32,710 nucleotides of DNA from Terriglobia bacterium. GTDB taxonomy: Bacteria > Acidobacteriota > Terriglobia > Bryobacterales > Bryobacteraceae. The stretch spans positions 1 to 32,710 of the forward strand of contig JAJPHS010000136.1 in assembly GCA_021325175.1 (NCBI GenBank), written 5' to 3'. Made by a program: the position numbers and the translations under genes. The notes beneath the pieces are model-generated. The model searched no databases. It was not told the origin of the DNA and saw only the letters and a program-made list of their open reading frames with translations. Of this stretch, positions 1-7,557 are shown piece after piece (position 1 is the stretch's first letter; every line of letters starts with the position of its first letter).

Positions 1-2391
1 GTTCGCAATCTGAGCCATTCGAGCGGATCGGCGGAGCACGATCCGGCCTGGTCGCCGGACGGCAAGTATATCTCGTATTTCAGCGATAAATCCGGCGAAT
101 ATCAGTTGATGATCGAGGCGCAGGACGGAATTACGCCGCCGCGCGCGATCCGGCTGGAGCATCCCAAGCACTACTACACGCCGTCCTGGTCGCCCGATTC
201 GAAAAAGATCGTGTACACCGATACGGATTTGAAAATTTGGGTGATGGATGTAGCGAGCGGAAAAGCCAAGATCGTCGGATCCGATCCGTTCATGGTGCCG
301 CAGAGGACGGAAAATCCGGTGTGGAGTCCGGATTCAAAATGGATCGCTTACGCCAGCCATCTGAAATCTTTATATCACGCGATTTTTGTTTCCAACGTCG
401 AGACCGGGGAGACGAAGCAGATCACCGACGGACTGGCGGACGCGGTCTGGCCGGCCTGGGATGCGAGCGGGAAATATTTGTGGTTTTTGGCGTCCACCGA
501 TTTCGGGCTGAGATCGCAGTGGCTCGATATGACGTCGTACGATCACGAGGAGAATTTCGGATTGTATCTGGCGGTGCTCAAGAAGGGCGAAGCCAGCCCG
601 CTGCTGCCGGAGAGCGATGAGGATAAAGGCGTCGGCGCGGCGCCGGCGGGCCGGGGCGGCCGCGGCGCGGCGGCCGAGGGCGGCGAACAGCCGGCCGCGC
701 GCGCGCCGAAAACTCCGGTGAATGTGGAGATCGATTTCGACGATATTCAATCGAGAATCATCAATGTTCAGAGCGTGCCGGAGCGGCCGTATTCGCAGCT
801 TCGCGCGGGCGCGGCGGGAACGGTTTATTATCTGCAAACGGGCGGCGGGCGCGGCCAGGGCGGCGGCGGAAACACTTTAATGCGCTATCGTCTGAGCGAC
901 CGGCGCGCGGCCACCTTCGCCAACGGCGTCGCGACCTACGATGTCAGCGCGGACGGGCACAAGCTGGTATATCGCACCGCCGGCGCCGGAGGCGGACGCG
1001 GCGGAGCGCCGACCGCTCCGGGAACGCCGCCGCCGGTTCCGCAGATTTTTCTGGTCGACGCCGACCGGCAGCCGCCGCAGGCGGGCCAGGGAAGGCTCAA
1101 CGTCAAATTGACCATGTATCTGGAGCCGAAAGAGGAGTTCAAGCAGATTTTCTACGAGGGCTGGAGAAATCAGCGCGATTATTTATACGTTCCGAACATG
1201 CACGGCGCCGACTGGCCGCGCATGAAGGAAATGTACGGGCAGTTGCTGCCGTACGTGAATCATCGCGCCGATTTGAATTATTTGATCGATATGATGGGGT
1301 CGGAGATCGCGATCGGGCATTCGTATGTGCGCGGCGGCGATATGCCTTCGGTTCCTCCGTCGCCGGGCGGCCTGCTGGGCGCGGATTTCACCATCGACAA
1401 CGGCCGATATAAAATCGCGCGGATCTACGACAACGAAAGCTGGAACCCGGATCTGCATGCTCCGCTGGCCGAGCCGGGCGTGAACGTTGCGACGGGCGAT
1501 TATATTTTGGCGATTAATGGCGAGGAATTGCGCGCGCCAGATAACATTTATCGCCTGCTTGACGGGACGGCGAATAAGCAAACCGTATTGACGGTGAACA
1601 GCCGGCCATCGATGGATGGCGCCCATCAGATTACGGTGGTGCCGGTGGCCAATGAGCAGGCGCTGCGCACGCGGGCGTGGGTCGAATCCAACCGCAGGCT
1701 GGTGGATAAATTATCGAACGGGCAGCTCGCCTACGTCTATTTGCCCAATACCGGGCAGCCCGGATATGCCAGCTTTAATCGCTACTATTTCGCGCAGCAG
1801 GATAAGCTCGGCGCGATAATCGACGAGCGGTATAACGGCGGAGGTTCCGCGGCGGATTACATTATCGACGCGCTGCAGCGGACCTTCGACGGATATTTCA
1901 ATAATGCAGCGGGCGACCGCTATCCGTTCACCAGCCCGGAGGCCGGGATCTGGGGACCGAAGGTGATGATCATCAATGAAATGGCGGGTTCCGGCGGGGA
2001 TCTGATGCCGTACATGTTCAAATACCGCAAAGTCGGCGAGCTGGTGGGCAAGCGCACCTGGGGCGGGCTGGTGCACACAGCCGATACGCCGGTGTTTGTC
2101 GATGGCGGATCGATGATCGCGCCGCGCGGCGGGTTTTTCGCCAAGGAAGGGCACTGGGCCGTGGAGAACGAAGGCGTCGCGCCGGATATCGATGTGGAGA
2201 ACTGGCCCAAGGATGTAATCGCGGGACACGATCCGCAACTGGAACGGGCCGTCGCCGAGGCGCTGCGGATGCTGAAGGAGCATCCGGTGAACCGGATGGA
2301 TCACGAGCCGCCGCCGCCGACATGGGGCAAGAGGAAGCTGCCGATCAGTCCCTCGCCGGGCACGAGCGGCAGCGGCCAGAACCAGCGCTGA
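1..2391 (+). CDS. Tricorn-like S41 peptidase (5' end outside window)
   Basis: The frame is open from base 1, so the N-terminus lies upstream; 796 residues are visible. The first ~160 residues carry TolB/PD40-type beta-propeller repeats (four copies of a W-S-P-D-like motif, e.g. near bases 46-60 and 184-198). A Tricorn core domain follows, then a PDZ-like segment (about 1470-1620) and the S41 catalytic domain. The candidate catalytic His is at 1318-1320 (GHSYV) and the nucleophile Ser at 1990-1992 (GSGGD). The conserved GVAPD tail motif is near 2173-2190. In archaeal Tricorn the His is preceded by Ser; here it is Gly. The family degrades peptides; many bacterial homologues are exported, but the signal region is not in view. 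Three Gly/Arg/Ala-rich insertions (about 631-710, 838-870, 985-1050) interrupt the propeller region. It converges on the GDPD gene with a 48-bp gap. Family assignment is firm; substrate is unknown. Confidence 0.9.
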   Translation, partial: VRNLSHSSGSAEHDPAWSPDGKYISYFSDKSGEYQLMIEAQDGITPPRAIRLEHPKHYYTPSWSPDSKKIVYTDTDLKIWVMDVASGKAKIVGSDPFMVPQRTENPVWSPDSKWIAYASHLKSLYHAIFVSNVETGETKQITDGLADAVWPAWDASGKYLWFLASTDFGLRSQWLDMTSYDHEENFGLYLAVLKKGEASPLLPESDEDKGVGAAPAGRGGRGAAAEGGEQPAARAPKTPVNVEIDFDDIQSRIINVQSVPERPYSQLRAGAAGTVYYLQTGGGRGQGGGGNTLMRYRLSDRRAATFANGVATYDVSADGHKLVYRTAGAGGGRGGAPTAPGTPPPVPQIFLVDADRQPPQAGQGRLNVKLTMYLEPKEEFKQIFYEGWRNQRDYLYVPNMHGADWPRMKEMYGQLLPYVNHRADLNYLIDMMGSEIAIGHSYVRGGDMPSVPPSPGGLLGADFTIDNGRYKIARIYDNESWNPDLHAPLAEPGVNVATGDYILAINGEELRAPDNIYRLLDGTANKQTVLTVNSRPSMDGAHQITVVPVANEQALRTRAWVESNRRLVDKLSNGQLAYVYLPNTGQPGYASFNRYYFAQQDKLGAIIDERYNGGGSAADYIIDALQRTFDGYFNNAAGDRYPFTSPEAGIWGPKVMIINEMAGSGGDLMPYMFKYRKVGELVGKRTWGGLVHTADTPVFVDGGSMIAPRGGFFAKEGHWAVENEGVAPDIDVENWPKDVIAGHDPQLERAVAEALRMLKEHPVNRMDHEPPPPTWGKRKLPISPSPGTSGSGQNQR

Positions 2392-2439
2392 AAGCGCGGC
2401 TGCCCGGCGCCCTATTCGCCCTGGCTGAAGCAAGGGGGG

Positions 2440-3282
2440 CTAGTGCAGGCCCTTGCGCTTTAGATACGCGAGCAACTCCGCTGGGTCGTCGGAGATGATC
2501 GCGTCCACTTTGGCTTCGATGAGTTTGTCCCACTGGGCGGGGGTGTTCGCGGTCCAGGGGACCACTTCGAGTCCGGCGGCGTGCGCGGCGCGCACTTTTT
2601 CCGGCGTCACCAGCGAATCATTCGGCGAAATGACGCCGGCTTCGGCGTCGCGCGCGATGGAAACGAAATCGCGATCATCGCCCTCCCACAGCGCGACGCG
2701 CTTGATCTCCGGCGCGAGCTTGTTCATCGCGCGCAGGGTCCGGAAATCGAAGGATTGAAGCAGAACGCGCTTTTCCAGGCGATGCGCGCGCACCCGTTCC
2801 AGCACCATGCGCGAAAATTCCTCGGGCGGCGGCGTCAACTCCGGATGATCGGGGAAACTTTTTGTTTCGATGTTGAACCAGAAACGGCCGCGCGGGGCAA
2901 GATCGAACACCTCATCCAGAGACGGCATGCGCGTGCCGGGGAGCGGCGTCTGCTTGGGGAATTGCGGGTTGCGAATTTTGCCGCAATCCCATTGGCGAAC
3001 TTCGGCGAACGTCAACTCACGGATCGCCGTCTTCGGCCGCGGGCCGCTACAGACCGGCGGCTGAAGGTACGGATCATGCGAGACGACGATCACGTTGTCC
3101 CTGGTCACGGCCATATCGAGTTCGAGCGCGTCGACGCCGATCGAGATCGCGTACTCGAACGCGGGAAGCGTATTTTCCGGGCGCATGGCGCGTGCCCCGC
3201 GGTGGCCATGGACCAGAATCCTTCGCGGCGCTCCCATGGCCGAAGCCGCGCCGGCGCCGAGCACAAAACCGCGGCGCGTCAT
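2440..3282 (-). CDS. Glycerophosphodiester phosphodiesterase (GDPD family), probably exported
   Basis: This 280-residue protein has the GDPD TIM-barrel signature. His27-Arg28-Gly lies in HGHRGA and is followed by RPENT. Glu54 and Asp56 in ALELD are metal ligands, and His69-Asp70 is in VSHDP. The family hydrolyses glycerophosphodiesters to glycerol-3-phosphate and an alcohol. The N-terminus (MTRRGFVLGAGAAS) has a twin Arg and a hydrophobic stretch, so it looks like a Tat-type or plain export signal. I chose the ATG at 3280-3282 because it overlaps the stop of the upstream cysteine-rich gene by one base (TGATG); an ATG at 3318 would give 12 extra residues without support. It is the last gene of a coupled three-gene minus-strand operon. 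The biochemical family is secure; the actual diester substrate is not known. Confidence 0.92.
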   Translation of the reverse strand: MTRRGFVLGAGAASAMGAPRRILVHGHRGARAMRPENTLPAFEYAISIGVDALELDMAVTRDNVIVVSHDPYLQPPVCSGPRPKTAIRELTFAEVRQWDCGKIRNPQFPKQTPLPGTRMPSLDEVFDLAPRGRFWFNIETKSFPDHPELTPPPEEFSRMVLERVRAHRLEKRVLLQSFDFRTLRAMNKLAPEIKRVALWEGDDRDFVSIARDAEAGVISPNDSLVTPEKVRAAHAAGLEVVPWTANTPAQWDKLIEAKVDAIISDDPAELLAYLKRKGLH

Positions 3283-3440
3283 CAGCCCTGGGCGCGCCGC
3301 AGCTCGCACTGGCAGCAATCGCTACAGCGGTGGCATTTTTCGCAGCGATGATTCGGACACACGTCCTTGGTGCAATAGACGCAGATGTCGGCCGAGGGCT
3401 CGCCGCAGATGTTGCAGGTGAAAGTTGCGACTTCAGTCAT
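3282..3440 (-). CDS. 52-residue cysteine-rich zinc-finger-like small protein
   Basis: This ORF encodes 52 residues, of which 11 are Cys and 2 are His. Pairs spaced C-x2-C occur at Cys9/12, Cys20/23, Cys33/36 and Cys39/42, with further Cys at 28, 43 and 45 and His at 31 and 37. The pattern resembles B-box/treble-clef zinc binding and could hold two or more Zn ions, which is inference. No signal peptide or membrane segment is visible. The ATG (3440-3438) overlaps the stop of the upstream gene by ATGA. Its own TGA shares a base with the ATG of the GDPD gene, so it is translationally coupled on both sides. That coupling and the Cys density argue that it is real. I do not recognise a named family; it may act as a regulator or metal-binding partner for the operon. 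Confidence 0.8.
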   Translation of the reverse strand: MTEVATFTCNICGEPSADICVYCTKDVCPNHRCEKCHRCSDCCQCELRRAQG

Positions 3441-3979
3441 TGTTTTTTGGGCGGAGGCTGCCGGCTCAAAATCCCGCGGCAGCGCTGTGCTTCCTTATCG
3501 ACAATTTGAAATTCCTGTTCTTTTTGCGCGGCCAGATCCGTAATGTACTGCCGCAGATTGTCGCGATTGGAGGAATTTTCGGCCAGCACGCCGAGCAGCA
3601 GGTCGCCGACCGCGGGATTCTGATACTTGCGGACGCCGTCGGCGAGCGAATGCAGGCGGTTTTCGAGCGACTGCAAGCGAAAATAGGTATCGAGCGCGAG
3701 CGTCAATCGCTCCGGCTGTTTTTCGAGGGCCTTGGCGGAGTTGACCAGATAGCCGAGTTCGTCCTCGGCGCCCTTCCACTGCTGAACATAGGTCTGCGGA
3801 GCGCCTTTGGCCACCCATTCCTGAGGCGTGAGCTGATCGAGAATGGGTTTCAGGCGCGCGGCCTGCGCGGAAAGCGCGGCGACGGATTTGCTGACGTCCC
3901 AATCGGCGGAAACGCCTTGCGCCGGAAGCGCGGCCGGAAGAAGAAGCAGCGGCAACAGACACTTCATAGTTCTACGCAT
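3437..3979 (-). CDS. Exported helical hypothetical protein
   Basis: This 180-residue protein starts with a clear signal peptide (MRRTMKCLLPLLLLPAALPAQ), probably cleaved after Ala20. The mature part is largely helical and charged, with heptad-like segments around residues 30-60 and 80-165, and no recognisable enzyme motif. A second in-frame ATG at 3967 (Met5) is an equally possible start; neither has a strong Shine-Dalgarno. It is the first gene of the minus-strand triad and overlaps the cysteine-rich gene by four bases. It faces the DUF1028 gene across a 70-bp divergent region. I do not recognise the family. Localisation is probably periplasmic or outer surface, and its role is unknown. Confidence 0.8.
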   Translation of the reverse strand: MRRTMKCLLPLLLLPAALPAQGVSADWDVSKSVAALSAQAARLKPILDQLTPQEWVAKGAPQTYVQQWKGAEDELGYLVNSAKALEKQPERLTLALDTYFRLQSLENRLHSLADGVRKYQNPAVGDLLLGVLAENSSNRDNLRQYITDLAAQKEQEFQIVDKEAQRCRGILSRQPPPKKQ

Positions 3980-4000
3980 AGTGTCGCATGCGGCATTTTG

Positions 4001-4009
4001 TTGTACAAT
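4001..4009. promoter_or_regulatory. Candidate divergent -10 region around a TTGTACAA palindrome
   Basis: The 70-bp gap between the divergent genes at 3979 and 4050 holds an 8-bp palindrome TTGTACAA (4001-4008). On the plus strand TACAAT (4004-4009) resembles a -10 box, and on the minus strand TACAAC (4005-4000) does too. The best-spaced -35 hexamers (plus 3981-3986; minus 4028-4023) match the consensus at only three of six positions. This is the only AT-rich segment in the gap, so a promoter here is likely, but the exact boxes are a guess. Confidence 0.3.
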
Positions 4010-4049
4010 CGCAAAACGGCGATGTTCGGGCGGCGTTGATCATTCTTTT

Positions 4050-4895
4050 ATGCGATCTCTCCTAATTTTGCTCTGCGCGTTTGAAGTTTCCGCGTTCGCG
4101 ACATGGTCGGTGGTGGCCGTGGACCGAAGCACGGGACGCGTGGTGATTTCGTCCTCCACATGTACCGGCAACAGCGACGATTTTCTCAAGGACGTGCAGG
4201 CCGTGGTGGTGCCGGGCAAAGGCGTCGCCGCCTGCCAGGCCGGCGCCGATTTCGATACGCACCAGAACCAGACGCTGGTGTTCGATCAGTTGCAGCGCGG
4301 CACTGACCCGGCGCGAATCATCGAGCTGCTGAGCGAGGATCCCGGCTTTCAGAGCCGCCAATACGGCATCGTCGATTTGCAGGGGCGCGCCGCCGGGCAC
4401 TCCGGGCTGGGCAACGGCTTCGTCACCCAGGACCTGCACGGCCAGGTTCCCGGCACGGAAATTTTCTATTCGATCCAGGGAAATATTTTGCGGTCGGGAC
4501 AGGTGGTCCCGAGCGCGGTGAAGGCCTTTCTGGCGGCGACCGGCGGCGTTACGGACCGGGTGATGGCGGCCATGGAAGCGGCGGACGCGGCCGGAGGCGA
4601 CAGCCGCTGCACCTGTGAGGTTCCTCCGCTGCCTCCGGAATCGAAAGGTATTCCCTGCACGCTGCGAACGTCGCTGGTGGCCTATATTCTGGCCGCGGAT
4701 CCGCACGACACCAACGGTCCGGCGGATCAGCCCAATCTGCACAATAACGGCAAATATTCGATGTACATCACCGTTTCCCAGCCGAACATGGGGCCGCAAT
4801 ATCAGATCAGGCCGGGCGAGGATCTGGACCCGGTGCAGACGCTGCGCAAACGATATGACGCGTGGCTGAAGGCGCACCCGGAGTTTCGGAGATAA
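4050..4895 (+). CDS. DUF1028 family exported protein (Ntn-hydrolase fold)
   Basis: The protein has 281 residues from the ATG at 4050; an upstream in-frame extension would read through the divergent promoter region and is not credible. Residues 1-17 form a signal peptide ending AFA. The mature protein would start Thr18-Trp-Ser-Val-Val-Ala, the conserved DUF1028 N-terminus. DUF1028 proteins are placed in the Ntn-hydrolase superfamily, where an N-terminal Thr, Ser or Cys is the nucleophile. The central part has the typical GKGVAACQAGADF and GIVDLQGRAAGHSG segments, followed by a Cys-containing insert (SRCTCE) at about residue 190. The next gene starts three bases after the stop, so the two form an operon. 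Substrate is unknown for the family. Confidence 0.85.
   Translation: MRSLLILLCAFEVSAFATWSVVAVDRSTGRVVISSSTCTGNSDDFLKDVQAVVVPGKGVAACQAGADFDTHQNQTLVFDQLQRGTDPARIIELLSEDPGFQSRQYGIVDLQGRAAGHSGLGNGFVTQDLHGQVPGTEIFYSIQGNILRSGQVVPSAVKAFLAATGGVTDRVMAAMEAADAAGGDSRCTCEVPPLPPESKGIPCTLRTSLVAYILAADPHDTNGPADQPNLHNNGKYSMYITVSQPNMGPQYQIRPGEDLDPVQTLRKRYDAWLKAHPEFRR
4888..4892 (+). promoter_or_regulatory. Ribosome binding site overlapping the DUF1028 stop
   Basis: GGAGA lies at 4888-4892, partly inside the last codons of the DUF1028 gene, six bases before the ATG at 4899. It fixes the start of the PEBP gene and ties the two genes into one transcript. Confidence 0.6.
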
Positions 4896-4898
4896 CTT

Positions 4899-5516
4899 AT
4901 GCGATCGATGGTTGTGTTGCTGATGATCACGGGAATCGCGCCGATGGAAATGGCCATGGCTCAGGCTCGCGGCGGCGGGCGCGGCCGCGGGCCGGGCGTG
5001 GTGCAAAATATGACGCTGATCACCACGGCGTGGCCCGACGGAGGAATGATTCCGGCCCGCTATACGCAGGAAGGCGCCGAAATTTCGCCGATGATTCAGT
5101 GGAGCTCTCCGCCGGCCGGAACCGTGAGCTTCGTATTAACCTTCGTCGACGCCGATACGGTGGTGAACAACTCCACCGACGGGCTGCTGCACTGGATGGT
5201 GTGGAACATCCCGGCGACCGCTACCAGCATCGCTCAGGCGCGGCCGGATGGATTCGAATTGCCGGACGGCATGCGCCAGATCAGCGTGAGCGGGTCGCGC
5301 TATCGCGGTCCGGGCGCGCCGGCGGCGGGTCCCCTGCATCACTATATTTTCGAGCTGTACGCGCTGGATACGGCCATCGATGTGAAGGTGAGCCCGCAGG
5401 GTCCGCAGCAGCCGAATCCCAACGTGCAGGCGATCCGGACACAGATCATGCAGGCGATGGCCGGCCACATCCGGGCGAAAGCCGCCTACGTCGGCTTGTT
5501 CCACCGCTCCCAGTAG
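4899..5516 (+). CDS. YbhB/YbcL family PEBP protein, exported
   Basis: This 205-residue protein matches the phosphatidylethanolamine-binding protein fold, bacterial YbhB/YbcL branch. It shows the Asp84-Ala-Asp86 motif followed by LLHWMVWNIP (about 96-105), the GSRYRGPGAPA pocket segment (about 132-142) and HHYIFELYALD (147-157). A signal peptide covers about residues 1-21 (cut near AMA-QA). It is followed directly by a Gly/Arg-rich stretch (RGGGRGRGPG, residues 24-33) that is not part of the usual fold. PEBPs bind anionic ligands or phospholipid head groups; a bacterial function is not established. It sits three bases downstream of DUF1028 and converges on manC with an 10-bp gap. Confidence 0.9.
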   Translation: MRSMVVLLMITGIAPMEMAMAQARGGGRGRGPGVVQNMTLITTAWPDGGMIPARYTQEGAEISPMIQWSSPPAGTVSFVLTFVDADTVVNNSTDGLLHWMVWNIPATATSIAQARPDGFELPDGMRQISVSGSRYRGPGAPAAGPLHHYIFELYALDTAIDVKVSPQGPQQPNPNVQAIRTQIMQAMAGHIRAKAAYVGLFHRSQ

Positions 5517-5526
5517 CATGGGCGCG

Positions 5527-6603
5527 TCACAACAAATCTTCGCGTCCCGATTTTTCGAGCCGCTTCACCATCTCGCCCACCTGCTGGGCGCGCGCGCGGT
5601 CGGCGATGAGCAGCGCGTCCGGCGTATCGACCACGATTAAATCTTTCACGCCGATCAGGGCGACAAATTTTTCGGCGTGGACGTAATTGCCGGTGCTTGA
5701 ATCCGCCAGAGCGTCGGCGCGAAGGACGTTACCGGCAGCGTCGCGGCGCTCCAGCTCGTAAACGGCGTTCCAGCTTCCCACGTCGTTCCAGCCGATATCG
5801 CCCGCGGCGATGCCGGCCACGGATTGAGCTTTTTCAAGCACCGCATAGTCGATCGAAATGTTTTCGCACTTTGGAAAAACATCCTTCAGGCGCGAGGCAA
5901 ACTGGCGATGGCCGAAGAGCGGCAGGCTGGCGAGCAGGGCCGCTGTTTTGGGAAGAAACTTGCGCAGCGCCTCTAGCAGCACGCTGGTACGCCAGAAAAA
6001 CATCCCCGCGTTCCAATAAAAATTTCCAGCCGCCAGAAATTGCGCGGCCGTTTTCTGGTCTGGTTTTTCGCGAAATCCGAGCGTTTCCACCGCAGCCGGC
6101 GCGGGGCGAACGCCTTTCGGAAACTCGATATATCCGTAGCCGGTTTCGGCCCAACGCGGCTGGATGCCGAGCACCACGATTTTCCCCTGGCGCGCGGCGC
6201 GAAACGCCGGCCGGAGCAGGCGGACGTAATCGCGCGGCCGGGCGATCACATGATCGGCCGGGAAAACACCCATCACCGATTCCGGATCGATGGAGTGAAG
6301 GATGTGCGCGGCAAGCCCGATGGCGGGCGCGGTATTGCGCTGCGCCGGCTCGGCCAGAATCTGCCGTTTGGGAATTTCCGGAAGCTGCCGCGCGATTTCG
6401 CCTCGCAGGCGATCGCTGGTAAGCACCCATAGATGATCGGGGGAAAGGACCGGCCGCAGCCGGTCGACGGTTTGTTGAATCAGGGAGCGGTCGCCGAAAA
6501 AGTTCAGAACCTGCTTGGCGCGGTCGCGGCGGCTGCGCGGCCAGAATCGCGTGCCGCGCCCGCCGGCGAGAATGAGGCCATAAAGGTGACTGTTCACGGG
6601 CAT
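5527..6603 (-). CDS. manC: Mannose-1-phosphate guanylyltransferase
   Basis: This 358-residue enzyme makes GDP-mannose from GTP and mannose-1-phosphate in the cytoplasm, for polysaccharide or glycan synthesis. It shows the nucleotidyltransferase signature ILAGGRGTRFWPRSR (residues 11-25), EPAQRNTAPAIG (85-96), the FPADH metal/nucleotide motif (114-118), FREKPD, the WNAGMFFWR block, and NDVGSWNA. The length fits the single-domain type; there is no C-terminal phosphomannose isomerase cupin domain. No strong Shine-Dalgarno precedes the ATG at 6603. It is transcribed divergently from the MoxR operon. GDP-mannose could feed the exopolysaccharide genes at the right end of the window, which is inference. 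Confidence 0.95.
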   Translation of the reverse strand: MPVNSHLYGLILAGGRGTRFWPRSRRDRAKQVLNFFGDRSLIQQTVDRLRPVLSPDHLWVLTSDRLRGEIARQLPEIPKRQILAEPAQRNTAPAIGLAAHILHSIDPESVMGVFPADHVIARPRDYVRLLRPAFRAARQGKIVVLGIQPRWAETGYGYIEFPKGVRPAPAAVETLGFREKPDQKTAAQFLAAGNFYWNAGMFFWRTSVLLEALRKFLPKTAALLASLPLFGHRQFASRLKDVFPKCENISIDYAVLEKAQSVAGIAAGDIGWNDVGSWNAVYELERRDAAGNVLRADALADSSTGNYVHAEKFVALIGVKDLIVVDTPDALLIADRARAQQVGEMVKRLEKSGREDLL

Positions 6604-6689
6604 TTTTGATTGCGGCGCCGGCCGGGGATCGTCGGCCGCGATTCCTTACAGGATAACGGAACAGAGAGGGGCAGCAGAGCCATTTGGCT

Positions 6690-6709
6690 TTGAAGCCTTT
6701 CGGCTTTAA
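6690..6709. other. Hairpin in the manC / MoxR-operon divergent region
   Basis: TTGAAGCC (6690-6697) pairs with GGCTTTAA (6702-6709) across a 4-base loop, giving an 8-bp stem with one G-U or A-C step. Read on the minus strand the loop is GAAA, a GNRA tetraloop closed by C-G, so the hairpin would be stable in a manC leader transcript. The remainder of the 144-bp gap (6604-6747) holds no gene. A weak plus-strand promoter (TTGAAG at 6690, TATGTT at 6715, spacer 19) overlaps the hairpin. Confidence 0.4.
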
Positions 6710-6747
6710 ATCCATATGTTATTCTGAAGCCAACTGCGAAGCTTGAA

Positions 6748-7557
6748 ATGCGCGTCCGCTCGGTTTTTTTGCTGGTAGTTGCGGGATTTGCCACCTGGGG
6801 CGTGTTACGCGCGCAACGGCCGTTCCAGCAATATCAAACCGCCGAGGAACACGCCGAATACTCGATTCCTTCCGACGCCTACGAAACTCACGAATGGACT
6901 CGCGCGCGGCTCGCCTATCCGTCGATTATGGCGCCGCACGGCTACCCTGACGGCTACAAACGCTGGACCATCGATTATCCGCGCTCGGACCGGCTGCTGC
7001 TTAAGGGGATTAAACGGTTGACGCGCATCGACGCCCGATCGGTGGAGCAGGTGGTGTTTCTGGACGGCTCCGACGACGTCTATAACTGGCCGCTGATGTA
7101 CGCGGTAGAGGTTGGCTACTGGAATCTCACCGATGAAATGGCGGCGCAGCTTCGCGAATATCTGCTGCGGGGCGGATTTTTCATGTGCGACGACTTTCAC
7201 GGCACCATCGAGTGGGAGAACTTCATGAACAGCATGAGGAAGGTTTTTCCCGACCGTCCGGTGGTGGATATTGACAACAAAGATCCCATCTTCCACGTCA
7301 TATATGATCTGGACGATCGTTTCCAGGTGGCCGGGGCGCAGTACCTGATGACCGGAAGGCGTTATGAATACGACGGTTACGAGGCCAAGTGGCGCGGGAT
7401 CTATGATGACAAGGGCCGGCTGATGGTGGTGATCTGCCACAATATGGACCTGGGTGACGCCTGGGAATGGTCCGATGATCCGCGGTATCCGGAAAAGTGG
7501 GCTTCACTCGCCTACCGGATTGCCTGTAACTATTTCATGTACGATTTATCTCACTGA
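6748..7557 (+). CDS. DUF4159 domain protein, exported or membrane-anchored
   Basis: This is a 269-residue protein with an N-terminal signal peptide or anchor (residues 1-22, hydrophobic up to VLRAQ). The rest matches DUF4159, a family with a class I glutamine-amidotransferase-like fold. Visible family blocks are YPRSDRLLLKGIKRLTRI (about 76-93), YAVEVGYWNL (about 115-124), and LRGGFFMCDDFHGTIEW (about 135-152), with Cys at the elbow. DUF4159 genes are commonly found next to MoxR/DUF58/VWA genes, and here it leads that operon. Its stop overlaps the next start by one base (TGATG). The enzymatic status of DUF4159 is not established. Confidence 0.85.
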   Translation: MRVRSVFLLVVAGFATWGVLRAQRPFQQYQTAEEHAEYSIPSDAYETHEWTRARLAYPSIMAPHGYPDGYKRWTIDYPRSDRLLLKGIKRLTRIDARSVEQVVFLDGSDDVYNWPLMYAVEVGYWNLTDEMAAQLREYLLRGGFFMCDDFHGTIEWENFMNSMRKVFPDRPVVDIDNKDPIFHVIYDLDDRFQVAGAQYLMTGRRYEYDGYEAKWRGIYDDKGRLMVVICHNMDLGDAWEWSDDPRYPEKWASLAYRIACNYFMYDLSH

